Assembly (NCBI GenBank): GCA_964353635.1
Contig: CAYGVS010000006.1
Coordinates: 1-41,141 of the forward strand
Length of the DNA: 41,141 nt
Source: JAPLVB01 sp964353635
GTDB lineage: Archaea; Aenigmatarchaeota; Aenigmatarchaeia; QMZP01
Direction of reading: 5' to 3'
A program made the translations under genes and the position numbers. Of the stretch, positions 15,021 to 24,133 are shown one piece after another; the stretch's first letter is position 1, and each line of letters opens with the position of its first letter. Below the pieces are notes generated by a model. The model saw only the letters and a program-made list of their open reading frames with translations. It had not been told where the DNA came from and ran no database searches.

Positions 15021-15514
15021 TCTTTCGTCACCTTCTCCCACATCCTGAGGAACAGGGCGTCAAGCGCCTCAAGCTTCTTTTTTAACATGGCCTCAAGCTT
15101 AGGATAGTCCTTAGCCTGGAATGCTGCCAGCATGTCCCTGTCCGAGAAGTCGCATGGAATTCCCTCCTTCTTGCAGTAGTAATCCAGCCCCTTTATCACT
15201 CCCCTGTTTATGAAAGTATTGACAAGGAAAAGGTCTTCCACGTTCGCATAGTTGAATTTCTTGAAGAACTCAGGAAATTCCTGGAAGTCTTTTGTTCTGA
15301 GGAGGAGCAAAGGCACATCCAGCTTTAGCAGATTGAAGCCGATCACTATCTTGTCCTGCGTGCCTAGGAAGTACTTCACGAAATCTTCAAGCATTTCCTT
15401 TTCAGTCCGGAACTCCCAAGATTTCCAGATTCTGAGGACTCCGGGCCTCTTCACTCCTATGGCAAGTATTTTCGCGTCATGTGAGAAGCCTGAGGTCTGC
15501 ACTGAGAGTATCAT
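15017..15514 (-). CDS. Degenerate DnaQ-like (RNase H fold) protein
   Basis: 165 residues. GFNLLKLDVPLLLLR is a motif II of DEDD exonucleases, and KGLDYYCKKEGI followed by DFSDRDMLAAF resembles the motif III region. The N-terminal MILSVQTSGFSHDAKILAIGV keeps the strand but lacks the D-x-E pair of motif I, so catalysis is doubtful. The protein is distantly like the exonuclease at 12289-12879. It overlaps the end of the preceding convergent gene by 4 nt. Confidence 0.6.
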   Translation of the reverse strand: MILSVQTSGFSHDAKILAIGVKRPGVLRIWKSWEFRTEKEMLEDFVKYFLGTQDKIVIGFNLLKLDVPLLLLRTKDFQEFPEFFKKFNYANVEDLFLVNTFINRGVIKGLDYYCKKEGIPCDFSDRDMLAAFQAKDYPKLEAMLKKKLEALDALFLRMWEKVTKD

Positions 15515-15624
15515 GTTATGAGGATGTTTTTGAGATTAATAAAACCAGAGCGTAATGCGCCCGCATTACACAGGCTTATTAATTTTTCCAGCCAATATAA
15601 TCAGGTGAAATACTGGATACATAT

Positions 15625-16083
15625 GTGTCTTGCGGGATAAGGAAAAAAGGAAACAAAGACACTCAGAAGCATGATTGGATTGTTGACAAGTTCTATTATT
15701 TTATGCTTACCGGAGAAATGGAATTCACTCCCCAAATGATAAATAACGCAGAAAGCCTTTTCAATGGAAATCTTAATGTTACCTTGAGGAATCTGGAAAA
15801 TGCCAAAAAACTTGGCCGGGGGTTTCATGATATTGAGCCTTTTTATAACTACAAAGTTTACCCGCAGAATGGGGAAATAGATATAATTGGTTTTAGGGAT
15901 TACAGCATAATTGGCATAGAAGTCAAACTGAATGGAATGGACGGGGTTAAGAAACAGATTAAGCGTTTTCATGATTTTGCGGGGAGCAAATACCCCGAGA
16001 AATTAGCTGAAACTTACTATTTCAGCGCAAAGAATGGTTTATATCTTGTAGAAAGGGATGCAGATCCCATACCTATAATATAA
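15625..16083 (+). CDS. PD-(D/E)XK nuclease-like protein
   Basis: 152 residues from GTG 15625. AGGTGA at 15603-15608 would suit a CTG at 15613, so the start is unsure; a stop at 15598 limits extension. The core NGEIDIIGFRDYSIIGIEVKLNG has the D...E-x-K arrangement of restriction-like nucleases with the lysine intact (IEVK). A helix (VKKQIKRFHDFA) follows as expected. Targets are unknown; no methyltransferase or helicase is adjacent. Confidence 0.6.
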   Translation: MSCGIRKKGNKDTQKHDWIVDKFYYFMLTGEMEFTPQMINNAESLFNGNLNVTLRNLENAKKLGRGFHDIEPFYNYKVYPQNGEIDIIGFRDYSIIGIEVKLNGMDGVKKQIKRFHDFAGSKYPEKLAETYYFSAKNGLYLVERDADPIPII

Positions 16084-16104
16084 ATCTCCCGGCCAATTAT
16101 TATC

Positions 16105-16971
16105 ATGCTGCTCCTCTATGAGTGGATCCTCCTGACCATAGGGACCGCGGGCTTTGGCCTTGGCGCGTACTGGGACATCAAGACAACGGAGTTCCCTGAC
16201 TGGCTCCCATACTCAATGATAATCTCTGCAGTGGGCGTGAGGGCGATATTCTCTTACCTCATGAATGATTTCTGGATACTTGGGTCATCTCTGATAGTAG
16301 GGACGTTATTCATGGTATTCGGACTTCTCCTTTACTTCATGAAGCAGTGGGGTGACGGGGACGCCTGGTTGCTTGGGGCCCTGGGATTCCTCTTCCCAAG
16401 CTACTCCGCGTATGAGATTGCCGCACCACCCTTTCAATCCTGGGGAGCCTTCCCATTCCCTCTCATAACGATGTTCAATTTCTTCTTCCTTTCATTCGCC
16501 TACTTAGTTGCATATTCCATAGCCCTTGGGATCAGGCACAAGAAGGAGCTCGGGAAGTTCAGGAAAGAGCTGAAAAAAGATAAGCGCAACGTCCTCCTGC
16601 TTATAGCTCTCTTCACAGCCATCTGCTTTGGCATGGTCTTCTACCTGAACCTTTCCCTTGATATACCCCTTCAAAGCATGCTCAACCTGCTTTTGCTGCC
16701 CGTCATTTTCGTAGCGGTCATCGTATTCATCCGCTACGGCAGGTTCGTTGAGCAGAACCTGTTCAGGAAGAAGATTCCGGTGGAGAAGCTCCGGATAGGA
16801 GACGTGCTGATAGGAGAGAAGTGGAAAGGCCTCACAAAAAAGGAAGTAAGCCAGCTAAAAAAGAAGGGCGGCTCAGTGTGGATAAAGGAAGGGGTCAGGT
16901 TCGCGCCTGTTTTCTTGATAGTGCTTTATGCAACTCTGATTTTTGGGAGCCTGTTGGAGATTTTCGTTTAA
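16105..16971 (+). CDS. A24 family prepilin/preflagellin peptidase
   Basis: 288 residues with about seven hydrophobic segments. The two catalytic aspartates of the A24 aspartic proteases are visible: D24 in GAYWDIKTTEFPDWL and D86 in the GxGD motif QWGDGDAWLLGALG. Such enzymes cleave class III signal peptides of archaellins and pilins at the inner face of the membrane. The C-terminal ~90 residues (after KKIPVEKLRIGDVLIGEKW) extend beyond the minimal family and form a soluble loop plus a last membrane helix. No pilin or archaellum operon is in the window. Confidence 0.9.
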   Translation: MLLLYEWILLTIGTAGFGLGAYWDIKTTEFPDWLPYSMIISAVGVRAIFSYLMNDFWILGSSLIVGTLFMVFGLLLYFMKQWGDGDAWLLGALGFLFPSYSAYEIAAPPFQSWGAFPFPLITMFNFFFLSFAYLVAYSIALGIRHKKELGKFRKELKKDKRNVLLLIALFTAICFGMVFYLNLSLDIPLQSMLNLLLLPVIFVAVIVFIRYGRFVEQNLFRKKIPVEKLRIGDVLIGEKWKGLTKKEVSQLKKKGGSVWIKEGVRFAPVFLIVLYATLIFGSLLEIFV

Positions 16972-16972
16972 A

Positions 16973-17329
16973 TCAATATTTTTGTAGTATCTCCCATTCT
17001 TCATCCTCTTGCATGCGCTGTTTCTTCAGAAGACCTTCCTTGAGAACTTCGCCAAAAAGTTTCGTTTCTTCTGAATTCAGGGACTTGTAATCTGGGCTCA
17101 TAATTTTAGAGGACATATAAGTGATTCTTTGGGAAACTCCGTTTTCAAAATCTTCTCTCAACGACTCTACAATACCAAAAATCTTAGAAGGAAGCCCTAT
17201 GCTTTCTGTGAACTTTCCGTTTCCTCTTTGGTAAATAATGTAATGATATTGTTTTAGGATTGGTGTGTCAGTTGCTGCCTTCTGTAGGCGTTCCATGTTA
17301 CTAATGAAAACAGATTTTATATCTTCCAT
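16973..17329 (-). CDS. Hypothetical helical protein (118 aa)
   Basis: Not recognised. It converges on the prepilin peptidase with a 1-nt gap. The sequence is soluble, largely helical, charged, without cysteines. The end (KEGLLKKQRMQEDEEWEILQKY) is a likely amphipathic helix. Start ATG 17329. Confidence 0.6.
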   Translation of the reverse strand: MEDIKSVFISNMERLQKAATDTPILKQYHYIIYQRGNGKFTESIGLPSKIFGIVESLREDFENGVSQRITYMSSKIMSPDYKSLNSEETKLFGEVLKEGLLKKQRMQEDEEWEILQKY

Positions 17330-17403
17330 TAAAAGGAATGGATAGAAAGAAATAAAAGGGGAAGGGGTTGCGAATCAGCATGACCCCTCAACTGAATCAT
17401 TCT

Positions 17404-17712
17404 TTATCTGACAGTCTTAACTCTTTCCACGCGGATCTTCCTGACTGTTGGCTTCCAGACCTGCGATGGCAGCCAGTCCACCTTGCTTGATGCAGGGAGG
17501 CTGACCTTCTTCCTTGATCCCTGGAACACGTGGACTGTGTAAGTCCTGTCCCTGTTCCTGCGTCCTCTTTCCCTCAACTTTATTTCTGTGAAGCCCCTGG
17601 TTGCTGCCTTGAGGGCTGCCTGCCTGGGCTGCCTGCCTGTAAAAATCGAGGTTTTCTTTCCGCTTTTGAGAACGTAGTACTTCTTTGCTGAAGACCTTCT
17701 CTTCTTTGCCAT
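17404..17712 (-). CDS. Archaeal chromatin protein MC1
   Basis: 102 residues, strongly basic. It matches the MC1 family in order: YYVLKSGKKTSIFTGRQPRQAALKAATRG, then IKLRERGRR, YTVHVFQGSRKKV, and DWLPSQVWKPTVRKIRVER. MC1 binds and sharply bends DNA as a monomer and compacts the chromosome. A GGGGTG ribosome-binding site lies 6 nt before the ATG at 17712. It is monocistronic, divergent from the AMP phosphorylase gene. Confidence 0.92.
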   Translation of the reverse strand: MAKKRRSSAKKYYVLKSGKKTSIFTGRQPRQAALKAATRGFTEIKLRERGRRNRDRTYTVHVFQGSRKKVSLPASSKVDWLPSQVWKPTVRKIRVERVKTVR

Positions 17713-17920
17713 TTTTACACCCCTTTATTTGAGCGCAGCTTGTCCGCGCCCTGGTTTTTAACGACCTTTATGAACTGGCATGGTCGCTAAGAACTTATTT
17801 GATATAATTATAGCACAAGGGTATATAAATGTTTTAGACGCATGCGTGTTTTGAAGGCTTTTAACTCCTGCCTGGTTACATAACAAGCTCTGGTTGAAGC
17901 TGCAATGCAGGCTTACCCTT

Positions 17921-17937
17921 GCTGATTTCAAATCAGC
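17921..17937. promoter_or_regulatory. Palindromic operator-like site before the AMP phosphorylase gene
   Basis: GCTGATTT, central C, AAATCAGC: a perfect 8-bp palindrome. It lies directly upstream of a TTAAAAGCTTAAATGG box (about 17940-17954), where a dimeric archaeal regulator would overlap TFB/TBP binding. The intergenic region 17713-17998 also contains a GTATATAAATG box near 17820 and otherwise no recognisable feature. Confidence 0.45.
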
Positions 17938-17998
17938 GGTTAAAAGCTTAAATGGGAGCGCAGCTTATTATATTACAAATGGCTGAAGGAAGAAGCGT

Positions 17999-19540
17999 AT
18001 GTTCTTGATTGCAAAGCCTCTGTATGTCGAAGCAAGGAAGGCCATAGTGATCCTCAACAAGGACGATGCCGATGAGCTGGACATCAGGCCCCTTGACAGG
18101 GTTGAGCTCTCTTACAACGGGAAAAAAGAGATAGCCATCGTCAATGTAACGCACAAGTTCGTGAAGCCCGGAGAGATAGGGCTTTATGGCTGCGTAGAAG
18201 AGAGCCTGTGCTCTCCCGCGGGCACAAGTATTAGAGTGGAGCCTGCTGAGCCGCCTGAATCTCTTGCCTACATCAAGACCAGGCTTTCTGGGAAGATACT
18301 CAAGCCCGAAGAGATAAAACAGATTCTGCGTGACGTAGTGGATAACAGGCTTTCGGAGACAGAGATTACAGCGTTCCTTGTGAGCCTCTACCAGAGGTCC
18401 ATGTCCATGGAGGAGATAGCTGCTCTCTCGATGGCCATGGTGGAGACAGGCAAGCGCATAAAGATAAGCAGCAAGACCCTGTATGACAAGCACAGCATAG
18501 GTGGAGCCCCAGGAGACAAGACATCCATGATACTCGTACCTACCGTAGCCGCTGCCGGATTGACAATCGCAAAAAGCTCCTCCCGTGCAATCACAGCTCC
18601 TGCGGGAACTGCTGACAAGATGGAATGCATATGCCCTGTCAGCCTGAGCCTGGAAGACATAAAGAAGGTCGTGAAGAAGACTGGAGGCTGCCTGGTGTGG
18701 GGAGGGGCGCTAGACCTCGCGCCTGCTGATGACATATTCATTGAGATTGAACACCCTCTATCCATAGACCCCATGCTTCTGCCCTCGGTCATGTCAAAGA
18801 AGAAGGCCATGGGCTCAAAGTTCCTTGTCGTAGACATCCCCACCGGAAAGGGCGTGAAGATAAGGACTATAAATGAGGCTAAGGAACTGGGAACCCAGTT
18901 CATAGAGCTCGGCAAGAAGCTCGGTATAAAGGTCGAATGCGTTTCCACTTATGGGGAGCAGCCCATAGGCTACGGCATAGGCCCAGCTCTTGAGGCAAGG
19001 GAGGCTCTGGAATTGCTGTCAGGACACAAGATACCCAAGGACCAGCTTGACAAGGTGTGCGACCTTGCGGCTGTCCTGTTCAAGTTCGCAAGGATGAAGA
19101 ATGGGTATGACAAAGCAAAGCATATCATCAGCTCCGGGAAGGCTGACAGAAAATTCAGGCAGATAATAGAGGCCCAGGGCGGGAATCCGAAGATAAAGCC
19201 TTCCGACATACCATTGGGCGATAATGTGGTTCAAGTAAAGTCAAAGGTCGGAGGGCATGTTCTCTGGATAAACAACACTGCCGTGATACAGGTTGCAAGG
19301 GAGGCAGGGGCCCCTAAAGACAAGGGCGCGGGGATACTTCTGCACAAGAAGATGCAGGATCATGTAAAGAAGGGTGAGACTCTGTTCGAGATATATGCGG
19401 AAAAGAGCTACAAAATGGAGCGCGCCTTGAGAAAGCTCGCGGAGCTTCCAGTCACGGGCGTGGGGAAATCCAGCGAGATGATGCTGGCGGAGATACCTGA
19501 GGTGGATAAACACAGGAAATACTTCATATTGGAGAGGTAG
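17999..19540 (+). CDS. deoA: AMP phosphorylase (archaeal NMP phosphorylase)
   Basis: 513 residues, full length for the archaeal enzyme, which adds an N-terminal ~85-residue domain to the thymidine-phosphorylase fold. Signatures include KHSIGGAPGDKTSM, the phosphate/nucleoside site KSSSRAITAPAGTADKME, and KTGGCLVWGGALDLAPADD. It phosphorolyses AMP, CMP or UMP to ribose-1,5-bisphosphate and a base. This is the first step of the archaeal AMP pathway that continues through R15P isomerase to type III RuBisCO; neither partner is in the window. GAAGGA precedes ATG 17999. Confidence 0.95.
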   Translation: MFLIAKPLYVEARKAIVILNKDDADELDIRPLDRVELSYNGKKEIAIVNVTHKFVKPGEIGLYGCVEESLCSPAGTSIRVEPAEPPESLAYIKTRLSGKILKPEEIKQILRDVVDNRLSETEITAFLVSLYQRSMSMEEIAALSMAMVETGKRIKISSKTLYDKHSIGGAPGDKTSMILVPTVAAAGLTIAKSSSRAITAPAGTADKMECICPVSLSLEDIKKVVKKTGGCLVWGGALDLAPADDIFIEIEHPLSIDPMLLPSVMSKKKAMGSKFLVVDIPTGKGVKIRTINEAKELGTQFIELGKKLGIKVECVSTYGEQPIGYGIGPALEAREALELLSGHKIPKDQLDKVCDLAAVLFKFARMKNGYDKAKHIISSGKADRKFRQIIEAQGGNPKIKPSDIPLGDNVVQVKSKVGGHVLWINNTAVIQVAREAGAPKDKGAGILLHKKMQDHVKKGETLFEIYAEKSYKMERALRKLAELPVTGVGKSSEMMLAEIPEVDKHRKYFILER

Positions 19541-19868
19541 GCGAGATTCCAACCAATTTGTTGAAACGGATTTCTATGTAGGCCTTGGCTTTCTTCCCTT
19601 TTAGACGGCTGTGTTCGTGGACATTGAAATCCTTGAGAAGCCTCTGGATTATTTTGCCTCTGTACTCGATTGAAGCGACGCTATTTTCAACAAATCCCGT
19701 CTTGACATAAATCCCCAGCGAGAGCCTGAGAGCTTTGTCTGCTCTGCTGTTCTTCGCATATGCTCCAAGGATTATGGCATCAGCCTCGTATGTTTTCTTG
19801 TTCATGTCTGACATATCGGAATAGTAAATCATGCCAATCAATAAGATCACTAAGGCTTTTAAGCTCAT
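19524..19868 (-). CDS. Hypothetical protein with N-terminal hydrophobic segment
   Basis: Not recognised. ATG 19868 is preferred; a TTG at 19883 is possible. A TTAAAAATAATAAATAA stretch supplies the promoter. The first ~17 residues (MSLKALVILLIGMIYYS) form a membrane anchor or signal. The rest is soluble, with NKKTYEADAIILGAYAK and a basic C-terminus. Its 3' end overlaps the AMP phosphorylase end by 17 nt. Confidence 0.55.
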   Translation of the reverse strand: MSLKALVILLIGMIYYSDMSDMNKKTYEADAIILGAYAKNSRADKALRLSLGIYVKTGFVENSVASIEYRGKIIQRLLKDFNVHEHSRLKGKKAKAYIEIRFNKLVGISPTSPI

Positions 19869-19978
19869 CAAACATGCGGCCAAAATTATTTATTATTTTT
19901 AATACCAATTAACCAATATGGCCGAGGAGACTGAACTTGTGGGATGCTCATGGCAAACACACCAACCTTCTGACGCAA

Positions 19979-19988
19979 CTTTTATAAG
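19979..19988 (+). promoter_or_regulatory. TATA box for the membrane pyrophosphatase
   Basis: CTTTTATAAG about 50 nt before ATG 20034. With a start near 20010 the leader would be about 25 nt. Confidence 0.55.
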
Positions 19989-20033
19989 CCTAACCCCTAA
20001 ATTAGAACCCATATCCAACCTTCAAGTGGTCTG

Positions 20034-22070
20034 ATGATTGAGATTGTGTTTGCCATCGGCGTTTTCTCGATACTCATCGCTCTGCTTTTCGCCTGGCATG
20101 TGCTCAGGCAGGACAAGGGCACTCCCAAGATGCAGGAGATATCCAACCATATCCGTGAGGGAGCTGAGGCTTTTATCAAGAGGCAGTACAGGACCATAGG
20201 CATCATAGCCGTGGTCACAGCAGTAATAATCTTCGGGGTTTATTATTTGCTTGGCAAGTGGGATTACGCTGTCCACATTACGGCCGCATTCCTCCTTGGC
20301 GCAACCCTCTCAGCGATAGCAGGGATAACTGGGATGATGATTTCAGTCAGGGCTAATGTGAGGACAGCCGCAGCTGCCAAGAAATCAGCCGGCGATGCCA
20401 TGAGGGTGGCACTGCTCGGAGGAGCTGTTTCGGGGATTCTTGTAGTCGCGCTCTCGCTTCTTGGGGTGACCGGCATATATTACATTTTCGGAGCCAATCC
20501 ACAGGAGACTCCGTTCATGATTGTGGGCTTCGCATTCGGGGCCTCATTCGTTGCCTTATTCGCCCAGCTAGGCGGCGGAATATACACGAAAGCAGCTGAT
20601 GTGGGCGCAGACCTCGTGGGTAAGCTGGAGGCAGGGATACCCGAGGACGACCCGAGGAACCCTGCTGTCGTGGCTGACCTTGTGGGAGACAATGTCGGTG
20701 ATTGCGCTGGAAGGGGAGCAGACCTTTTTGAGAGCTCTGCTGCTGAGAACATAGGGGCCATGATTCTTGGCGTAGCGCTCTATCCAGTCTTCGGCCCGAA
20801 CGGGATACTTTTCCCTCTAGTCGTCATGGCCTTCAGCCTGCTGGCCTCGATTATAGGAATCATACTCACAAAAACCAGAGGCAAGGAGCACCCCATGAAG
20901 GCGCTTAACAGGGGATTCTACATCACGAGCTTCATAGCAGCGATACTGTTCTACTACGCAACCATGTCCCTCCTGAATAACATATATTTCTTTTACGCAG
21001 GACTTGTAGGCATATTGATGAGCCTGCTGTTCGTGTACATAACGAACTACTACACATCCTACAAGCACAGGCCTGTGCTGAGCATAGCCAATGCATCCAA
21101 GACAGGCACTGCAACAAATATAATAACTGGATTCTCAGTGGCGCTTGAGAACACTGCCCTGCCGATTATAGTCATCTCATTCGCCCTCATATTCTCATAC
21201 ATGTTTGGAGTGATGTCAGGAGTCCCTAATGGCGGGCTTTATGGAACCGCTGTGGCGACCATGGGCATGCTCGCCAGCTGCGCATACATACTCGCCATGG
21301 ACACCTTCGGCCCGATAGCTGACAATGCAGGAGGCATAGTGGAGATGGCTAACGCCCCTCATGACGTGAGGAAAAACACAGATGTTCTGGACGCCATGGG
21401 CAACACCACAAAGGCCCTCACAAAGGGTTATGCCATAGGAACTGCGGCCCTAGCCGCCTTCCTGCTTTTCTCTGCCTACATGGGAGAGGTCTCGAACATA
21501 ACAGGGAAAGCCTTCGCCATTGTAGATCTTGCAAAGGTGGAAGTGTTCGTGGGGGCCATGCTGGGCGCGATGCTCGTTTTCCTTTTCAGCTCCTTTGCCA
21601 TAAGGGCTGTTGGCAAGACCGCTGGCTATGTCATAGAGGATGTGAGGCGGCAGTTCAAGGACAAGGGGATAATGTCCGGTAAGAAAAAGCCTGATTACGC
21701 TTCCTGTGTAGATATAACCACAAGGGGAGCCCTCAAGAACATGGTGCTTCCGGGCGTGCTTGCGATATCGTTCCCTGTGGTCGTGGGCCTAGTGCTCAAG
21801 GCAGAGGCTATGGCGGCATTCCTCATGGTGGGCACCATTGCAGGGGTGCTCATGGCCATCGTGATGAACAATGGCGGAGGCGCCTGGGACAACGCGAAGA
21901 AGTACATAGAGACAGGTGCTCTCGGCGGAAAGGGCTCTGAGGCTCACAAAGCAGCTGTGGTGGGTGACACGTTTGGAGATCCCTTAAAGGATACGGCAGG
22001 GCCGAGCCTTCATGTGCTTATCAAGCTGATGGCAACAATCACATTGGTGCTGGCTCCTTTGTTCGTATAG
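20034..22070 (+). CDS. hppA: Membrane-bound proton-pumping pyrophosphatase
   Basis: 678 residues, about 16 membrane helices. It couples PPi hydrolysis to ion export. The substrate-binding motifs are intact: GADLVGKLEAGIPEDDPRNP, DLVGDNVGDCAGRGADLFES and, near the C-terminus, NNGGGAWDNAKKYIE and VVGDTFGDPLKDTAGPS. K460 and T463 in GNTTKALTKGYAIG mark the K+-independent subfamily, which pumps protons; K+-dependent members have alanine at 460. PPi from nucleotide and tRNA metabolism could thus feed the proton gradient. Monocistronic. Confidence 0.96.
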   Translation: MIEIVFAIGVFSILIALLFAWHVLRQDKGTPKMQEISNHIREGAEAFIKRQYRTIGIIAVVTAVIIFGVYYLLGKWDYAVHITAAFLLGATLSAIAGITGMMISVRANVRTAAAAKKSAGDAMRVALLGGAVSGILVVALSLLGVTGIYYIFGANPQETPFMIVGFAFGASFVALFAQLGGGIYTKAADVGADLVGKLEAGIPEDDPRNPAVVADLVGDNVGDCAGRGADLFESSAAENIGAMILGVALYPVFGPNGILFPLVVMAFSLLASIIGIILTKTRGKEHPMKALNRGFYITSFIAAILFYYATMSLLNNIYFFYAGLVGILMSLLFVYITNYYTSYKHRPVLSIANASKTGTATNIITGFSVALENTALPIIVISFALIFSYMFGVMSGVPNGGLYGTAVATMGMLASCAYILAMDTFGPIADNAGGIVEMANAPHDVRKNTDVLDAMGNTTKALTKGYAIGTAALAAFLLFSAYMGEVSNITGKAFAIVDLAKVEVFVGAMLGAMLVFLFSSFAIRAVGKTAGYVIEDVRRQFKDKGIMSGKKKPDYASCVDITTRGALKNMVLPGVLAISFPVVVGLVLKAEAMAAFLMVGTIAGVLMAIVMNNGGGAWDNAKKYIETGALGGKGSEAHKAAVVGDTFGDPLKDTAGPSLHVLIKLMATITLVLAPLFV

Positions 22071-22114
22071 GACAGGAAATTACCTTTTTTATCTTCCAAT
22101 ACGAAGACATTACA

Positions 22115-23410
22115 ATGAGGTATCTCGAAAAGAGCGAATTTCTCGGCAACGCGCCAACGATCCAGATAGACAGGAAAATCTTCGGGGAGCTTGAGCAGGT
22201 TGCCCAATGGTCAATAGTGAAGAAGTCCGGGAAGGATGTCTTCTGGGGGATTAAGACAGGAGGCAGCATTGATTGCATCCCAATCATCCGCGATGGGGTA
22301 GTATATTTCGGGGCATGCGATCACAATTTTTATGCAGTTGATGCAGAGACAGGCAAGGAAATATGGAGGTTCAGAACAGGAGGACCAATGGCAGGGGACA
22401 AGGCTGCATTCGAAAACGGCATCATTTATTTTGGCAGCTTTGATGGGATAATGTACGCGGTATCTGCAAAGGACGGGAGGGAGATATGGAGATTCAAAGC
22501 CGGCAGCAAGCTGTTCAATCAAATCGTATACAAAGGCGTCCTCTATTTCGGGTCAAAGGATGGGGTCTTTTATGCGCTGGATGGAATTACAGGCAGAGAA
22601 CTCTGGAGGTTCTATGCAAGAGACTCTATCATGACGCCATGCCTATTTAATGAGAGGATATACTTCGGCTCTTGGGATTGCAACCTCTATGTTCTCAGCC
22701 TCAAAGGCGAGCTTATCTGGAAATTCACAGCAGCTGACCAGGTAAATTGGGGCGTGGTGGCTGATGAGAATGCTGTCTATTTCGGAAGTAGGGACCATCA
22801 TCTTTATGCAGTCTCCCATGACGGAAGGCTCTTGTGGAAGTTCAAAACATCGGACGCAGTCATATCAACCCCTTTCATTGGTGATGATGCGATATATTTT
22901 GGCTCGTATGACTACAATTTCTATGCTGTTTCAAAAAGCGGCAAGCTGTTGTGGAAATTCGGCACTGGGAACATACTTTATGCATGCCCTATTGTATATG
23001 AAGGGAAAGTCATTTTCGGGGCATGCGACAAGAACTTCTACGCTCTCAGCCTGGATGGAAAACTCTTATGGAATGTAAAGATAGATGAATTCGAATCGCA
23101 CGGCCCTGCTGCATACAATGGCAGGATTTATTTCTGCGCATGGGACTGCAAAATGCGTTGCGTCTCTGCCAAAACAGGGAAGGTTTTCTGGGAATTCAAG
23201 ACCAGCATAGGAACTCCCTCTCCAGTTGACGTGGATTCCGAGCTGAATGAGACTAGCTTCGAGGTCATAATCCCTGAGAGTCAGGATGGGAAAGATGAAG
23301 GCAGGTATTCAACCCAAAAGAAGGACATTGGGGACTACCAGTCTCCTGAGGACAGTGCGTACAGGTCAGGGTCTCAGTACAAGAGCGGGGTTAGGTACGG
23401 GTCCTTCTGA
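22115..23410 (+). CDS. PQQ-type beta-propeller repeat protein, cytoplasmic
   Basis: 431 residues without signal peptide. About eight repeats of ~40 residues follow the pattern YFGS-D--FYAV---TG---W-F-TG, for example VYFGACDHNFYAVDAETGKEIWRF, typical of PQQ/Pyrrolo-quinoline beta-propellers. The residues 395-431 tail is polar and unstructured (SPEDSAYRSGSQYKSG). Such cytoplasmic propellers are usually binding scaffolds rather than dehydrogenases; the partner is unknown. It is 44 nt downstream of hppA and may be read through. Confidence 0.85.
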   Translation: MRYLEKSEFLGNAPTIQIDRKIFGELEQVAQWSIVKKSGKDVFWGIKTGGSIDCIPIIRDGVVYFGACDHNFYAVDAETGKEIWRFRTGGPMAGDKAAFENGIIYFGSFDGIMYAVSAKDGREIWRFKAGSKLFNQIVYKGVLYFGSKDGVFYALDGITGRELWRFYARDSIMTPCLFNERIYFGSWDCNLYVLSLKGELIWKFTAADQVNWGVVADENAVYFGSRDHHLYAVSHDGRLLWKFKTSDAVISTPFIGDDAIYFGSYDYNFYAVSKSGKLLWKFGTGNILYACPIVYEGKVIFGACDKNFYALSLDGKLLWNVKIDEFESHGPAAYNGRIYFCAWDCKMRCVSAKTGKVFWEFKTSIGTPSPVDVDSELNETSFEVIIPESQDGKDEGRYSTQKKDIGDYQSPEDSAYRSGSQYKSGVRYGSF

Positions 23411-23469
23411 AGGCCTGCAAAAAGCCTTTATAACCTTCTGCTCCAAATTTCTATCATTAGTGGGGCTTT

Positions 23470-24078
23470 ATGTCAGACTCCTGGAAGGAAGTAAAGATAA
23501 AGATGTGGGCCAGGATAAAGGAGCTGGAGAAAGTCATACCTGCCTATGAGTACTCGGAGGCCCATAATGTTAATGCTACTGACGAGAAGGTCAAGGAGCT
23601 TTTTCTGAAGGAGCTCAGGGAATCCAAAAAGAGCCTGTTCTACATGCTGGAATCCGCCTACGAGCAGCAGAAAGAGGGCATGACAAGGGACGTTCTAAAA
23701 CTCAGGGATGACATTGACATCTTCCTTGACGAGGTTAAGATAAAGCACACGATAAAGTGGCCTGAGAACATCCCGCTGGAATTCCTGGAAAAGATAGTTA
23801 TACATGATTCCGATATAATCAAGGAGCTCCCAAGGCTGAACCAGAAGCTTGAAGAGGCTGGGAAAATCCTAATGGATTTAGAGAAGGAAAGGCCCGGTGC
23901 TGTCCCGTTCGACAGGGAGCAGGAAGACAAGCTTCATTCCAGGCTCTCAGAGGCAAAAAGGCTTGCGGACGAGCTGGTCAAGCTCTTCAAGGAGAGGGAG
24001 ATGCTGCTCAACCTCAGGCACATCCGCAGGGAAAGGGAATATGATGATATGCGGAGGGAGATGGAGACGAAGGTTTAG
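23470..24078 (+). CDS. Hypothetical coiled-coil protein
   Basis: 202 residues, almost entirely charged helix, with heptads in EDKLHSRLSEAKRLADELVKL and KEREMLLNLRHIRRER. Not recognised beyond that. A tryptophan-containing start (MSDSWKEVKIKMWARIKELE) may be an interaction site. It lies between the propeller gene and purD on the same strand with gaps of about 55-60 nt. Confidence 0.65.
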   Translation: MSDSWKEVKIKMWARIKELEKVIPAYEYSEAHNVNATDEKVKELFLKELRESKKSLFYMLESAYEQQKEGMTRDVLKLRDDIDIFLDEVKIKHTIKWPENIPLEFLEKIVIHDSDIIKELPRLNQKLEEAGKILMDLEKERPGAVPFDREQEDKLHSRLSEAKRLADELVKLFKEREMLLNLRHIRREREYDDMRREMETKV

Positions 24079-24133
24079 TTCTGGAACAGCACTCGTATTT
24101 AATGTTCACAGCTAACTATTTTTTCGATAGAGC

